Source: Lethocerus indicus (taxonomy: Eukaryota > Arthropoda > Insecta > Hemiptera > Belostomatidae). Taken from it: DNA of 64,000 nt. This document shows, in pieces, positions 49,780 through 62,410 of the stretch. The stretch's first letter is position 1. Every line of letters starts with the position of its first letter. The stretch is from assembly GCA_019843655.1 (NCBI GenBank), contig JACDQD010000105.1, forward strand, positions 62,001-126,000. The letters run 5' to 3'. The notes under the pieces are model-generated. The model worked only from the letters and a program-made list of their open reading frames with translations, had not been told where the DNA came from and made no database searches. The translations under genes were made by a program, and so were the position numbers.

Positions 49780-52357
49780 TTCTCATTGTGGATATTCCAT
49801 TGTAATTATCAAGATGCGTCATTAAAAAATAGAACTTGGCTTGTTGCCTTCATCTGCAGTCGAAATAATTAAGTCCATTCATATATTACTACTGCAGAAA
49901 ATCTGAAATCCAGGATATGACCATGTACCTGAACGGAAACAGAAGATCGCAAAAATAATGAATCTATAAGCTTCATTTATGTCTATCCGTTCCACCAAAT
50001 TATACATAATATAGACGGGATCATCAATTATTAAATACAAGTTTAGCATTTACATAGACAAAGACAAAGATATAAGCTGTCCTTTTTTCTTATTGTATGA
50101 TAATTGCATTGTTATTACAAGCAAAATAACCATTGAATAATAATAATGACAAGGTGAAATTTACCAAAGTAAAAGAAATCAATGTATACAAATTGATATC
50201 ATTAAATATTATTATCTTTATCTCATTTTTATTGTGTTAGAACAATACATAACAATTAGGTGGTATTTATATTAAAACTGAAACTTTGTAGTGATTTCAT
50301 AATTACAAATATGATGCGTATTCTATTTTAATTTGCATATCATGTCCCTTAACTGTGAAGCTTCATCTTAATTGTGTTCAATTAAAACGTTGACAATGAA
50401 ACGTTACTTTATATCTGTAGTTATTTCCGAAAATGTAATTGGCTAAAAACAGACACTCGAGTTTATTGAGTGAAATGAGTACCAAAGGAAAAATATTTGA
50501 CGGTTGGAAACGGTGGCGCTCTCATTATTAATTTTAATTATTATTAATACGTCTGTCTAAAAGTAAATTTTGAATGTGGAATTTCGCTTAAAAACATGAA
50601 ATTAGCTCACGGCAAAAGAACATTTAATAATAGGGAATGCCTATCTTGTTCTCGGTTGTCCGTAGCACCCCGTCGTCGAAAAACCCAAGTCTTATCGGAA
50701 ACCTCCGAGGTCAACCCCAATCAAGAAGAAACTTATTTGGGCCCACCGGCTCGATAGAGACAACCGGTTCGGAATCCGACTTCCATTCTGGGCCACCCTC
50801 CCTTTACGAGCCTTCATCTAAACCGGAATCGTAAACTTCGATTGGATGTTTAACTTCACGAAAGATCTCTTCACTCAGGATATTTCTAAAGCCCATTTTT
50901 AAACCATGCTCAGGTGACCTTTCGCGACGCTCGAAATAAATTGCGTATGATTTATACCCTTATAAAAAAAATCTCCCTTTTTTCTAAATATATTTCGTCT
51001 ATATGATTTATATCCTATAAATCAACCTTTTAAAGGCTATATCGTGCGTCATTTGGCTCGATGCAGAGACGAATAAAACGAATCGATCGTACAGATAACA
51101 GTAGATAATTCTAACGGAAAAAAAATTAAGTTGCTATGTTAGTTGTCACAAATTCCGTGAGAGCTAAATTGTAAATATGGCTGATTTTTTAAATCATCCG
51201 GAACAACAGCAATCCGATATTCCTAGCCTAAACTCGCAAAATTGTTTTTCCCTCGTGTTAATCTATGAATAGTACAATTCTGACATATCAATATGAATAA
51301 TTTCATATTCTGGAAAACTCCCCACATAAATGAAACTAAATAAATTTAACATGAAAATCTCTCTTAACTGACAACAACCATAATAACTAGCTCATATTCC
51401 TGAAAATATTTGGTACAATAGTTGTTCACATTTTACGAAATAACATTCGTTTCATACAACATATTTAAACAATGAATTTCCACGAAAATCATTCTACGAA
51501 AAATCTACGGAAAGTAGCGATAATTTAAGATACAAAATTACTTGGAGTGATGTGAATTATTTGTGCACATTTTTCGCTTACCCCGCTTATGCGTTTACAG
51601 AATTCCCATCAGCGTTCCGGGTCCCCACTAGGGCGGAGGCTTAAAGAAAACAGACACGTTCTTAATTCCAGGAGTCGGGAAGTTAAATTGCTTATTGTTT
51701 TGTAGTGCGAACGGTCGACTATTATTAGTGCGGTCATAATATTCTCCCGAAGTGACATATTGCTTCCTCCCAGTCGGCCGTCCCCTCCATAAGAAACTAC
51801 AACCAGGCCGCGTTTATAACCGCGGACACAAACAGGGTGGGCATGGGCTGTGTTCAGAACTATTCACAGCTTTTAGAGTGCAACTATGCGCCTTATCACC
51901 GCGCATATATCTGTTGTCGCTCGCTCCCTCCCTCCCTCCTTCCCTCTCACCATCTCTCCCTCTCTCTCTTTCCCCTTAGCCGCAGAGCAGCAGGCTTGTA
52001 CCGCATTGGAATTAAAATGAACTCCCGCTGTAGATAATAAAACTTTTCAGAAAGAAACGAATTTTCAGACTCTCATCTCGAGGCCCTGAGTTTCTTTGAG
52101 TTCCACTTCAAGGTTCTTCTCATTGTTTGCTACCCGATATACCCTAAATTTGGAAATTAGCTAATAAATGTATCGGCTATTATTATTATTTTCCGTAATG
52201 ATTATTATCCTTAAAATCCCAATTTAAATTTACAATAATTAATTATCAATTTTATTTCATATTAAAACGAGGTTTTCGTTGTGGCTCACAGTAGTTTATC
52301 CAAACAATTTTTTTTCTTAAAAAGGAGTAAACAGAATGTAGGAAGCAGAATTGAGCG

Positions 52358-52359
<2 letters not shown>
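49780..52359. other. Non-coding AT-rich DNA
   Basis: No gene is supported. GC-richer patches lie at about 50640-50830 and 51750-51990; the second includes a CT-rich simple repeat at about 51919-51976. ORFs at 50637-50834, 51752-51979 and 51837-52037 follow composition. Confidence 0.5.

Positions 52360-52417
<58 letters not shown>
52360..52417. repeat. AT microsatellite
   Basis: About 29 uninterrupted AT units. It is self-complementary and prone to cruciform formation and length change. Confidence 0.97.
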
Positions 52418-52420
<3 letters not shown>

Positions 52421-54185
52421 TTTATTTATAACTAAAACTGTACTATGAACGATTTGTGAAACATCAACAAATAAACAGAAATGACATTTTTCCTGTAAGT
52501 TATAAAAGTAATTAATTTAATTTGATAAACTGAGATTTGCCCATATGACGAGTATTGCGGACTACCCGATTTAATTTCAATAATTTGACCGGTATCTGCC
52601 TATGCAACGTTACACAGCATACAGTGGAATCATGAGTATTTAATTTATTTCAGTCTCGTATTAACATAGTAGCCGGACGCAAAATTAAATCCGCCAGCTA
52701 ATATACAATGTTGGAACAAACGGAATGAACGCAGAGAATTATGCCCAATTCATTGCCTCCTATATATTAAAGCTGAACTGTAAATAGGACTAATGAAGAA
52801 AAAGTAAATACGAACGTCCACAAATACAGAAGATAAAACTCGATGGATCGATTAAGATATCAGCGCAGAAAATCTTTACATGTTATATTTTGAATTTACA
52901 TGTTAAATTGTTGAAGTGTTTTTGAAGAAAAAGGTAATCAGAAAACACCTGACCGGTATTTTCTATATGTCTGCTGTAATTCTTACCAGTGTTTCAAGAT
53001 ATCTTATTATACACTCCCTCATAAGTACCCAATGAGATTTGAGATCTTATTTGGTTATTAAGATCCAAAGATTAAGATTGTTTTTAACAATACACTACGT
53101 CAGGATCGTATCCATCAAATATTAATAATTCTAAAAAATTCGCATGAATTATTTATTTCCACTTACTAACAGTCCATAGACTTGAATTAAGACTAAGAGC
53201 AGCAGATCTCCCTTAGCATAAAATCACTCAGGGTTAAAAGGATCCTTGGAGGAGCTTGCATCAATTAATTCCGAAAAGGGGAAGAATCGAGTATTTAATT
53301 ATACAAAACTCGTTTTCTGCGTTCAACTTGATTATATAAACGTCTGATATTATGGAAGCGAAAAGTTAATTAGGACCGCTTGCATAAAATCCAAAACACT
53401 CTAATGAGGATAATTATTACTTTTCGGGATTCAAAATAACAAAATCAGTTTCCTCGTGTAATCCGATGATCCGTGTAAACTCAAATTCTTATTTGCGCAT
53501 AAATCTTTAAATATTCTTGTTTGTAAAATTATATATTTATTATTTTCACTTTTTTATACAGCGCAATGCGCCTACTTATGTCCCTGTTAGGACCGTCAAT
53601 TCACTTTTTTAAATTGATTGATTATTTTCTATATTCTTTAATCTTTAACTCCTTAGAGTTATTGTTTTCGACTCGACGAAAATAAATCCCTTAAGTTTAA
53701 GGGAAAGGAACGCTTGCAGAGATAAAATGTAATATGCCGGAAAAATTGTTGTAGAATTCTTTAACGGAGGAGACAGGGAACATAGGGAAGATCGATACTG
53801 ATGGATTAGTAGGAAAGCTGTATTTTCTACCGGTGAAAAAAATTATATTTGAGTTGATAAGAATCGACTGACAACAGCTATCGCTTTTAATTCTCCTCCT
53901 TCTATCAGTGAATAGAACAGCGTCAGGATGGCAGGGAAGTGGAAGATGACGAGTGACGGGGGCTTAATCACTATTAAAATGGGATAATGCGGACTAAGAG
54001 GGTGACAAGAGAGAGGGCGAGGATGACGGAGAGGGCGAAAGTGAGATTAAGAATGGGGCCACTGAGAGAGGGAGAGGCCGAGCGGAAACGGCCCCTCCCC
54101 CTCCAACCTTCCTCTATTCCTGGAGTTAATTACGAGTCCAAGTCAAGGTTTCGGACGGTGTGGTGGGGTTCCCAAGGGATTTGGA
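52418..54185. other. Non-coding AT-rich DNA
   Basis: No gene, RNA or mobile element is visible. A GA-rich, GC-richer patch begins at about 53930 and leads into the CT tract. Confidence 0.5.
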
Positions 54186-54324
54186 TCTCTCTCTCTCTCT
54201 CTCTCTCTCTCCTCTCTCCCTCCCTCTCTCCCTCTCTCCTTCTCTCACTCCCTCTCTCTTTATCCCTCCCTCTTTCCCTCTCACCCCCCTCACTCACTCA
54301 CTCACTCACACACACACACACACA
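54186..54324. repeat. CT-rich tract grading into CACT and CA repeats
   Basis: (CT)13 at 54186-54212 passes into CCCT/CTCT-like sequence, then CACT units and a short CA run ending at 54324. The strand is almost purely pyrimidine up to about 54290, so a triplex (H-DNA) is possible. ORFs across it (53987-54340, 54160-54411) are serine/leucine runs. Confidence 0.9.
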
Positions 54325-57300
54325 GACGCAGACACAGTAGCCCAGCACTGGAAGATACCCCTCCAGGTTTCACTCCGGCTCCGGTCGTACACGGACCATT
54401 TGGCGATTTAATAATTCTCCAGATTTGCCGCCTACAATCCCATTAACCGAGTTTGAACTAATCGCGGCACCCTTACCACTCTCCCCTATGATCCATTAGG
54501 CCTACTGAAATTGAAAAACTAACGCGCCGCAGGATTTCCCCTTGCAAATCGTGAAAATTGTTTGCAGCGGTGTCGTACGGAAGATTAATAAATCGGAAAT
54601 GAGTTTACACCACAACCCGGGAGGACATAATATTTCTTTATCGCTCGTAGGTATTAACCAGTTCGCGTACCCCGGGCATTAAGCTTGAAGTAGAATACAT
54701 GGATAAAACAAGAAGCAAGTTTTCATGTATCGCGACTTTTCATATATTACAAAGCAGTTATAACTATTATAATCACATTAAGTCGAGTACGTTAATGCAT
54801 AGTTCTAATTGTCAGCGTGTTCAAATAGGCTATAAATGAAAATGTTATGTACTCAGTACAGTAATATACCCTAATTAACAGATTGATTAATGATCGTTGT
54901 TACTCGGGACGATTAATCTTAGTTGGCATATTGTGGGGTTAAAAATTAATAAAAAGAATACGAGATTGGTGCCTAAATTAAAAAAATAAAAAATTATACC
55001 ACCGAGCGATATTAATTTCAGTTAGAGTTTCGCCGGGCTCGTGTGTTGGGAGAGGCCGCGTAATTTAGGAGGGGCCTGTAGGCGGGGCCCCTAGACGGCA
55101 AGTATTTTCGAATTTGTCAAACGAAATATACGAATTTCGAGGGGTGGGGGTCATTTACCCCTAACGCATTTCGAATTAGTTTTTAATTAAATATTTACAA
55201 GAAGGGAGGAGGCAGATTCATTCGTGCCCAACAGGTCAAAAATAATTTTATGTCGAACATTCGACCCTTCTTATTTTTAACCCATTTAATCAATTATCGA
55301 GTTTCAATGGAGTATTAAGTACGGATTAATTACACGAACGTGACGGCATATTTTAATTTTGTAATAAATATTAAGCTATTCTTTTGTGATTATAAGTATG
55401 TTATCATGCATATATCTATTTATATAGTCTGCGATCCTGCATTTTTCTTAAATATTTGAGCTGTGGTCAATTCCGACCACACTTAACAGATTGACATTGA
55501 TATCCATTGTTGAAATTCAGTCGTTCAGGCCTCAGTACAAAGCTCACTTCGGTTGTTGCTTAATATCGATCGAACGGGAATATTTTCGAAGAAAATGTAG
55601 CCGAATAATTCCCGGTCGCGGCCTAAAACCAAGTGATAAAACCCATTTTAAAGGGACGGAGAGAGCGGGAGGGAGAGACCGAAAGAGAGAGAGAGAGAGA
55701 CGACAGTGAGCGGGTGCTAGAGAGTGAGAGAGAGAGAGAGATATGAAAATATCTGCGAGGAAAATTTAATATAGCTCCGTCGTCTGGGGGGCGACCCGAC
55801 CGGCCCTGGGAGAGCGCATTAATAAAAGGGGAGTTATGAAGGCAGAAATAAGTTAAGATGTTTAAATAGTTGGAATAATTATCTCTCTTCCGTTTTAGGG
55901 ACTAGTATTACTTTTACACTCTCGGCGGTGGGAGGAGGAACTACTAAAATTTCCAAAATGAAAGATCAGGGACACACATCTTATCCGTTTCAATCTGCCG
56001 CTACTCTGTCCCTTACCTTAGCGCGCATTGCCCAGTCCCAACTGTCAATCAGACGATATGAGATAGAAAATCTATAAACTTACTTCTAAATTGAATAAAA
56101 ATAGCTCATCGTATTATGTAATGCAAAATTGGATAACTGTAGGCTTTAAATAATCTGTATCATGTAGCTATAAGGAGTTTTGGTAGATCGTCTAAACATC
56201 TCAAAGAATTCAAAAGTATGTTGTAGAACGTAACGGAATTTCGTTTCAGAAACGTTTCAAAAACGTTTCTAAAAGAATCGCGGCCGTTTTTTTTTACCGG
56301 TTGCGATACCTCCGGCTACCACTCTCTATCTTTATACCGGCTATTTTCCCAGTTCTTTCTCTTTTTCGGTGGAAAGTTGGCGCCAGACTCCCGCGGGGCT
56401 GTAAACCTAGCCGGCTCCCCGATTGATGACGTCCAATGCACGCGTTGAATACTCCGCAAACTTTACGCCAACTTTCCTCCGTCCCTCATGTTAAAAGTAT
56501 CACCGAAGACATTTCCCCGGCACTGGGTTAAAAGGTAAATTTCCCCCCGTGTCCCGGGATGGGGAGTTGGCAACACCTCAGGACTTTATTCGGTGACGTA
56601 TTGTTCCCTAAACGTGAGCGCGCGTAGCCCTGGGACTGGCCGGTTCCCGAGGGATGGCTCTCTTTCCTCCCTAAAAGGGCCGGTTGATCTCCGAGGCCCC
56701 AAATCAAAGTCCCCCATCCCCGGCCCGCCCACTTCAACTCTTGAATAGGGCTAACTCTTAACGGGTTTTACTCGGCTAAAGCAGTTCGGAAGTATAGAGA
56801 TTTATGATTTTTTATTGTAATTTATATATATTATAAAAACAATTAACTAAAAATCTCTCGGACAAAAATAATATTATAGTGATCAGCTCGATAAAATAAA
56901 GGAACCGTTTTATGACTGAGGACTGACTCGAATTTTTTTATTTGCATAGGCATTTGTCCGTCGGGGATAAAAACTAAACCGTTTTACCTATCGATAAATT
57001 ATTACGTGTCGTTTGGGATATTTCTTTGACACGAACACCGAAGAGGGGGGAATCATGTATCGATTGGGTTATATTAATTGACTCCATATCTTTGCCGGGG
57101 AACCCGAGGGGACAAATTTGTTCTGGTCGGGCATATTTCAGGGTTGGCGTTGTGGAGGAGGCCGGGGCGGGTGTAATAGCGCGTAAAGCCCCGGACCGAC
57201 CGCCCTCCCCCAATATTGAGGGCCCACTAGACCTCCACCTCTGTCGACACCCGACAACTGTATTTATGCCAATCTTAAAAGGTTCGACCCACCACCGCGC

Positions 57301-57648
57301 TCCACTCACATTTTCAGCGAGGTGGGTATTAAGCCACATTGAAGCAAGTTCGTCTATCATTTAGTCTAATACAGATTTCGCAATATCCGACTTGCTTGAA
57401 TATTGTAGAGAAAGTTTCTATAAATTAATAAATTAGCGTATTAACTAAAAATATCTACATAAAGTTAAGAACATCCATCGTCAACGCATACATTAAAAAC
57501 ACTAGAACGTAAAACAAATAAAATGAATTAAGATTATATTATAACTATATGGACCTACCATGTACGTGTAAATCAATCGACAGTGTTTGTCTCGTGAGAG
57601 GCTTGTTTTATTTTCAATATTCCATATTTATGGCGATAATTTCTACGG
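54325..57648. other. Non-coding DNA with GC-rich islands
   Basis: No gene is supported. GC-rich patches lie at about 55020-55160, 55760-55860, 56290-56740 and 57030-57360. A GA-rich stretch occurs at about 55680-55742, and three spaced AAACGTTT-like palindromes occur near 56251-56272. ORFs on both strands at 56974-57364 overlap almost fully and match no family. Confidence 0.5.
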
Positions 57649-57671
57649 TTCCTTTTTTCTTTTTCTTTTAG
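57649..57671 (+). promoter_or_regulatory. Very strong splice acceptor tract
   Basis: Twenty-one consecutive pyrimidines (57649-57669) are followed by AG at 57670-57671. The tract is better than that of the well-supported exon at 62192. It feeds directly into a 9-base segment ending in a second AG and a GTAAGA donor. Confidence 0.6.
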
Positions 57672-57680
57672 GTCGGCCAG
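57672..57680 (+). CDS. Candidate 9-nt microexon or recursive splice site
   Basis: GTCGGCCAG lies between the acceptor AG at 57671 and the donor GTAAGA at 57681. Nine bases keep the frame; in phase 1 they complete one codon, add Arg and Pro, and give the first base of Asp, joining the exon at 62192 without a stop. A second reading uses the AG at 57680 abutting GTAAGA as a recursive splice site, in which a long intron is removed in steps and no exon remains. The sequence cannot separate these, and an orphan chance match is the third option. Confidence 0.4.
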
Positions 57681-57686
57681 GTAAGA

Positions 57687-58623
57687 ATGTGCATTCTGCT
57701 CGAACATTATTCTCCGAAACAAATGCTAACTCTCGGAACAATTTTACCTACACCGTATAGGCATAGCGGTCCGGCCGCTGGCGAACGTGAGAGGAATTTG
57801 TTCCGGCGAGACCGTTAAAGGATGAGAGAGCGGAGACTCCGCTGGTGGAAATGCTAATCCCACTATGTTAGGAGGGGGAGGGGGGTTTGCAGTGGCATCC
57901 CACCTACCCCCTTACTACCGCCCCCCTTGTATATATTGTATATATATACAATTGTATATTCATTGAGCCCGGGAGGGGGTGGGGCGCATAAACACGAGAT
58001 GTACTTCTGTTGAATAAGCCAACGCCCTCTCGCGCCGTAGCCGGTAGCGGGCGCGCGCGCTCTCCTAATGTATTATGTAGGGAGATCGCCCCGACGGCTA
58101 AATACGGACCGGATATATTCGCTAAATACGCAGACCTCTCCAATTCAAAGTTGAGGAAAGGGGTTTTTCAACGGGCTGTTGGATTCCTATTGTGAGGCTA
58201 TTCGATTAATTCAGCTCGGAATCTGAAGTGATAATAGTACTAAGTTGTTCTGCACCAGAAAACTAACGAATGAAATATTAAATCTATTAGTCAACATGTT
58301 GTTTTAGTCGACTCATGGTAGGATACTTGTGTTAGGATAAATGTTGGGATGCAGCAAAGAAAATGTCCGTGCATGATCTAGAGGATGTTGCACGACTATA
58401 TTGAAATGGAAAACTAGATTTGAGTTACCGAGGAAAGCTTGGGAAAGGCGATAAATACGCCATTCTTTGAATGAATCGATACCAGTTAAAAGTATAACTG
58501 ATATATATTTTCACGGTTAGTATTAAGTCCGAGTCTCCTCCCTTTTTCCTATGTAAGGTTCTTTCCGTTTATTGAGTTCGAGAAGCGAGAGTGCCCTTAT
58601 ACTGAGAGATGGAGACAATTTTT

Positions 58624-58625
<2 letters not shown>
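57687..58625. other. Non-coding DNA with a GC-rich island
   Basis: No gene is supported. The GC-rich island at about 57750-58150 includes purine-rich G runs near 57871-57886 and an alternating GC run near 58050. ORFs at 57904-58143 and 58010-58195 overlap on opposite strands. Confidence 0.5.
57935..57952. repeat. 18-bp perfect AT palindrome
   Basis: ATTGTATATATATACAAT is identical on both strands. It sits between two GC-rich blocks, which makes it a local melting point. Low complexity raises the chance of random occurrence. Confidence 0.5.

Positions 58626-58673
<48 letters not shown>
58626..58673. repeat. GA microsatellite
   Basis: About 24 uninterrupted AG/GA units. Confidence 0.97.
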
Positions 58674-58679
<6 letters not shown>

Positions 58680-58742
58680 GCCAGCCGTGAAAAGGGCCGC
58701 TAACGGCACTCGAATTGACCCGTCAGATTAAACTGTTCCAGT

Positions 58743-58748
<6 letters not shown>

Positions 58749-58789
<41 letters not shown>
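58749..58789. repeat. GA microsatellite
   Basis: About 20 GA units, 75 bp after the previous array, followed by an interrupted GAGAGA. The two may derive from one array split by a GC-rich insertion. The ORF beginning at 58741 owes its start to this repeat. Confidence 0.97.
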
Positions 58790-58792
<3 letters not shown>

Positions 58793-61700
58793 GAGAGATG
58801 TCGGAAACGAAGAACATGTCAACGCAGCCCCTCCGTCCCGGACGATTTATGCCAATTATTCGGGGAGGCCCCTCCCCCACCACTATTCTCCCGCTGTCAA
58901 GCAGCGCACCACTCCTATTTTTCGGGCGTGAATCCGGAAAATATATTTAAAGCCGGAAACCAATTTTTGGTCGGCGGAAGAGATCGTCGAGACACCTAAC
59001 GCAAATTGAATTTTCTAAAACCCGGCTACCGGTGGAATCGGGGATCGCCGGTAGGAGCAAAAGCGGTTATTTACAAGCTTTCTTTCGATATTTAGTTCTC
59101 TTCTACGGTATAACGTATGAAACATGGCTGACACGAATTTACGATATTCATTACACTACTACGATACTCATTAAACTACAACCACATTCAACGAGGAAGT
59201 TCAATTAATAGATTTAACTTAAGGTATCGTCCATGTTCTATGAATACCTGAAGATTTCAGTGTCCAATCAACGAAAAACCCCGTTTCGTAACCACTTAAA
59301 TTTAAAAACCTATATACATTCTTTCCGATATCATATTTAAAGATGATGAGATTTATAAGTCTATTACGGAGTACAATTTGATATTTACCGTTGTCATAAT
59401 GGCATCCGCCGTGTATAAAATTATAAATGTTGTTCCCTGGCCCTCGCATAAGGCAGGTATACGGCCCGCCTCAGAGCTTGTTCATCAATTCCACAATTCC
59501 CAGCATAATAATAAGGGGTTGTTTCAAATTAGGAATCGGGTTACAAAAAAAAAATAAGAGAAAGAACGAAGACCGTAAAAATTCATTTTCTTCCCCTACG
59601 CGGAAACTTTTTCTCTCCGTCTCTTTCCCCTTAGAGAAATGAATAGCATCTGGAGAAGTTGGCAAGTTCGTGAGTCGTGGAAGCACGGAGCATGGGGGTA
59701 CGGACGGTGTGGGGGCGGAGTTGGGGTGCAATCTCTGGAGATTTCAAAGAAAATCCTTTTATATTTTGCCGTAGCGACTTCTCGAGCGTCGGCCTCCGGC
59801 TTTGAATATGCATCTCAGTCCCTACATAAATCCACCGCCGACGGCCGGAGAACAGCCCGCGGCAAAAAAGCCCACCAGCGCCACCTTGCAGTTATTGTGG
59901 CTTATAACAATTTTATTCGCGCCCCCGTCCGCCGCCTCTTGTTTTTATTATAAACACTGATTTTATTACGGAAGCCGTTTTAATATTTAAAGGCGCGGCC
60001 TTCTCCGAACATTTCACTCTGCCCCGATGGGGGAAAAACGAAAGGAGCGGACCGAATTATTAATATTTCACCATCGGCCTAAATATTTTCGCGGTACAGT
60101 GGTTTCCTATCTACTTTACATTCGCGTCCAATAACCAGTACGTTCGGTAGTCTCTCTCGCCTCCATTCCTAATTGACCATTGGCGCCAATTAATTTGGTT
60201 AAATTAATTCCAAACGAATCCAACGCCCGGTAATCGATAATTTCCAATCAACCAACTGGTATGATTACACTTCTGCTTAAGGTGTATTGTAATATCCGTG
60301 TAATTCGGTTTTAATTGAAGCTGGAACATTATATAAGTAACGCTATTTGTAATCCAGGTAGATAATTATCCAGGATCAATGGTTCTTATTACGTTATTAT
60401 AGGTATAATCGTAAAAACGTATATTTCAATAGGCACCGCACCAGTGAACTCGAATCTAGACGAGAATGACGAATAAAGAGGCGATTTTAGTTAGCTCATG
60501 AAAATCAAATAATTACCGTGCACAAGGCAAACAAACACACAATTAAACAACACAGGAGATGAAACAAAATAAAAATATGAGGAGATCTGAAAAATTTTAA
60601 TTAGAATACGTAATTAACCTGGAGTGCAAGACAAAAGCAATTATATAATTAAATTCGGTTAATTAACGCAGCTTTTTTTGCTCGAAAAAACGTTTGTAAA
60701 TACTACCAATGCATTTTAATAACCAACTTCACTGGAAAACGGACAAGCCATGAAACATCCACGACTGAATTTTTATAATAATATGTAGAAATGAAGTATC
60801 AATAAGTGGAGTTATTATTCAACCATCCTATCGGTATTTAAAACTTTCATATTAACGGATTTAATGAATTATATTATCTTACTGTTCAATTATGAATTCA
60901 TCATATAAAATCAATAGACAGTTTCTTGGTACTTTTAATATATACTATTTTTCACATATATATATTTAATATATCCTATTTTTATGACAATTACTTAGTT
61001 ATTATTAGGTAGTGAGAATATAATCTACTACGCCAGTAAATTATTCATGCAGCGAATCTGCTAGGTTCAATATCAAATTCACCTAAGCTTCATGCGTAGC
61101 CACAAATGAAATGTGACTTCGGAACCAATTAATAAAAAAAAATGAATTCCAAATGCGAATACTAATATTAGGTTTTGAAATCGGGAGAAAAAATTGGAAT
61201 CCGGTATAAAGTCCCATTTATTAAAATCTAAATGATAGCCTCCCCAAACGACTCGCCACTCAACGGTTCCCATATTTCTTTCTAGCCCCGTAAATCACTG
61301 TAACTTGTTTTATTGCTAACCTACGATTTTCGATCCTCCCTTTATCAGAAAAAAAAGAAAAATTAAGACAAGTGAAGGGACCCTATTCTTTAAGTCATAT
61401 ATACGGCAGCAGATTTTCAGTTGGAAAAAAAAGTGGCGTAACTTCTAAATTATAATGGGATTAAAACCACGTGCATTTATTTATTCCCTACTACCGCTGC
61501 GAATTCAATGTGCGTTTGAATCAATCATTGGATTATCAGAATAAAAGAGCAGTGTATTGATAAGATTAGCACGCAAAAGCCAAATATTCTTAGGAATCAT
61601 GGAACGGTGTGTCCGGATATTCGGTGGAAATCGAATGGCGGGAACAATCGATGGTGCCCACCCCAAACCACCGACCCCCGACATATCTTTCGGGCCAGCT

Positions 61701-62191
61701 CATATGTGCAACTCTCATATTTTTATATGCGGCCCTTTCAACCACCTTATATCTGTTTTATTGCCGAGCGCATCGGGATAGAGGCCCACCCTCTAAAGTG
61801 GGCGTGTTGGTGGGGGAGGCCCGAGTTATGAAATTTGGCGCCACCCTATAAAAACAAGAAGACTGTTCTGGCCACCCCCGCACACTCGCCTAACTGCTCT
61901 ACGTCCGACATGCGGTCGGTATCCCCTATCAAATATTAAAGTAAATTTTACTTCGGGATGTTTTCAACTCTGGTATACGAATCCACACCTACACATATTA
62001 CAATCATCGACAGCACATACTGTAAGATTGTATTAGGGAAATGATAACACAATTGAATAAATGGGGTAATATATTCCTCTGCATAAATATATATAAGGAA
62101 AGGGATTTCAGAACAGTAAATGATGTAAAATCTTGCACAATCCTGGTAGTTGTGGTCAATCTACTTAATATTATATCTTAATTCCTTATAG
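58790..62191. other. Probable intron upstream of the exon
   Basis: No gene is supported. GC-rich patches lie at about 58800-58980, 59640-60060 and 61600-61930. A 7-bp inverted repeat (CTACCGG at 59026-59032 and CCGGTAG at 59048-59054) is minor. Three overlapping ORFs at 61557-61851 in different frames reflect composition. If the exon model holds, this is intron. Confidence 0.5.
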
Positions 62192-62410
62192 ATTTCAGAC
62201 CCCCGAGTTACATCAACTCGCTGGCGGACGATAACGAGGAAGAGGATCGGGGACGGAGGCGGACAATCTCGGGCGTCCTGAACCATTTAAAAAGGCTGAA
62301 ACTCTGGGGCGAGCCCACGCGGACTGGTTGCGTCAGATCCACTTCGACTTCTGAACTTCACCGCATTAGGAGATGGTCTTCGTTCAGAATATCCAGACGC
62401 CGTCCACAAG
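62192..62410 (+). CDS. Internal coding exon of an unidentified protein
   Basis: This is the only convincing coding segment. TTATAG ends at 62191, and GTAAGTAAG begins at 62411. The 219 bases are open in one frame and encode 73 residues with phase-1 introns on both sides. The product starts D-F-R-P-P-S-Y-I-N-S. An acidic run, D-D-N-E-E-E-D, covers residues 13-19 and a basic run, R-G-R-R-R, residues 20-24. R-R-T-I-S at 23-27 and R-R-W-S-S-F at 60-65 look like basophilic-kinase sites. L-N-H-L-K-R-L-K-L-W at 30-39 could form an amphipathic helix. Residues 50-54 are Ser/Thr-rich, and the end is very basic (R-I-S-R-R-R-P). There is no signal peptide or membrane segment. The profile suggests a disordered, phosphorylated regulatory region of a larger intracellular protein. 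I do not recognise the family. A second AG at 62198 gives an alternative start at 62199 in a different phase. Confidence 0.75.

Noticed and set aside
27381..56947. ATTTGCAT octamers at 27381, 28986, 43527, 50332 and 56940, as a POU-factor cluster
   Set aside because: About this number is expected by chance in AT-rich DNA of this length, and they are not clustered.
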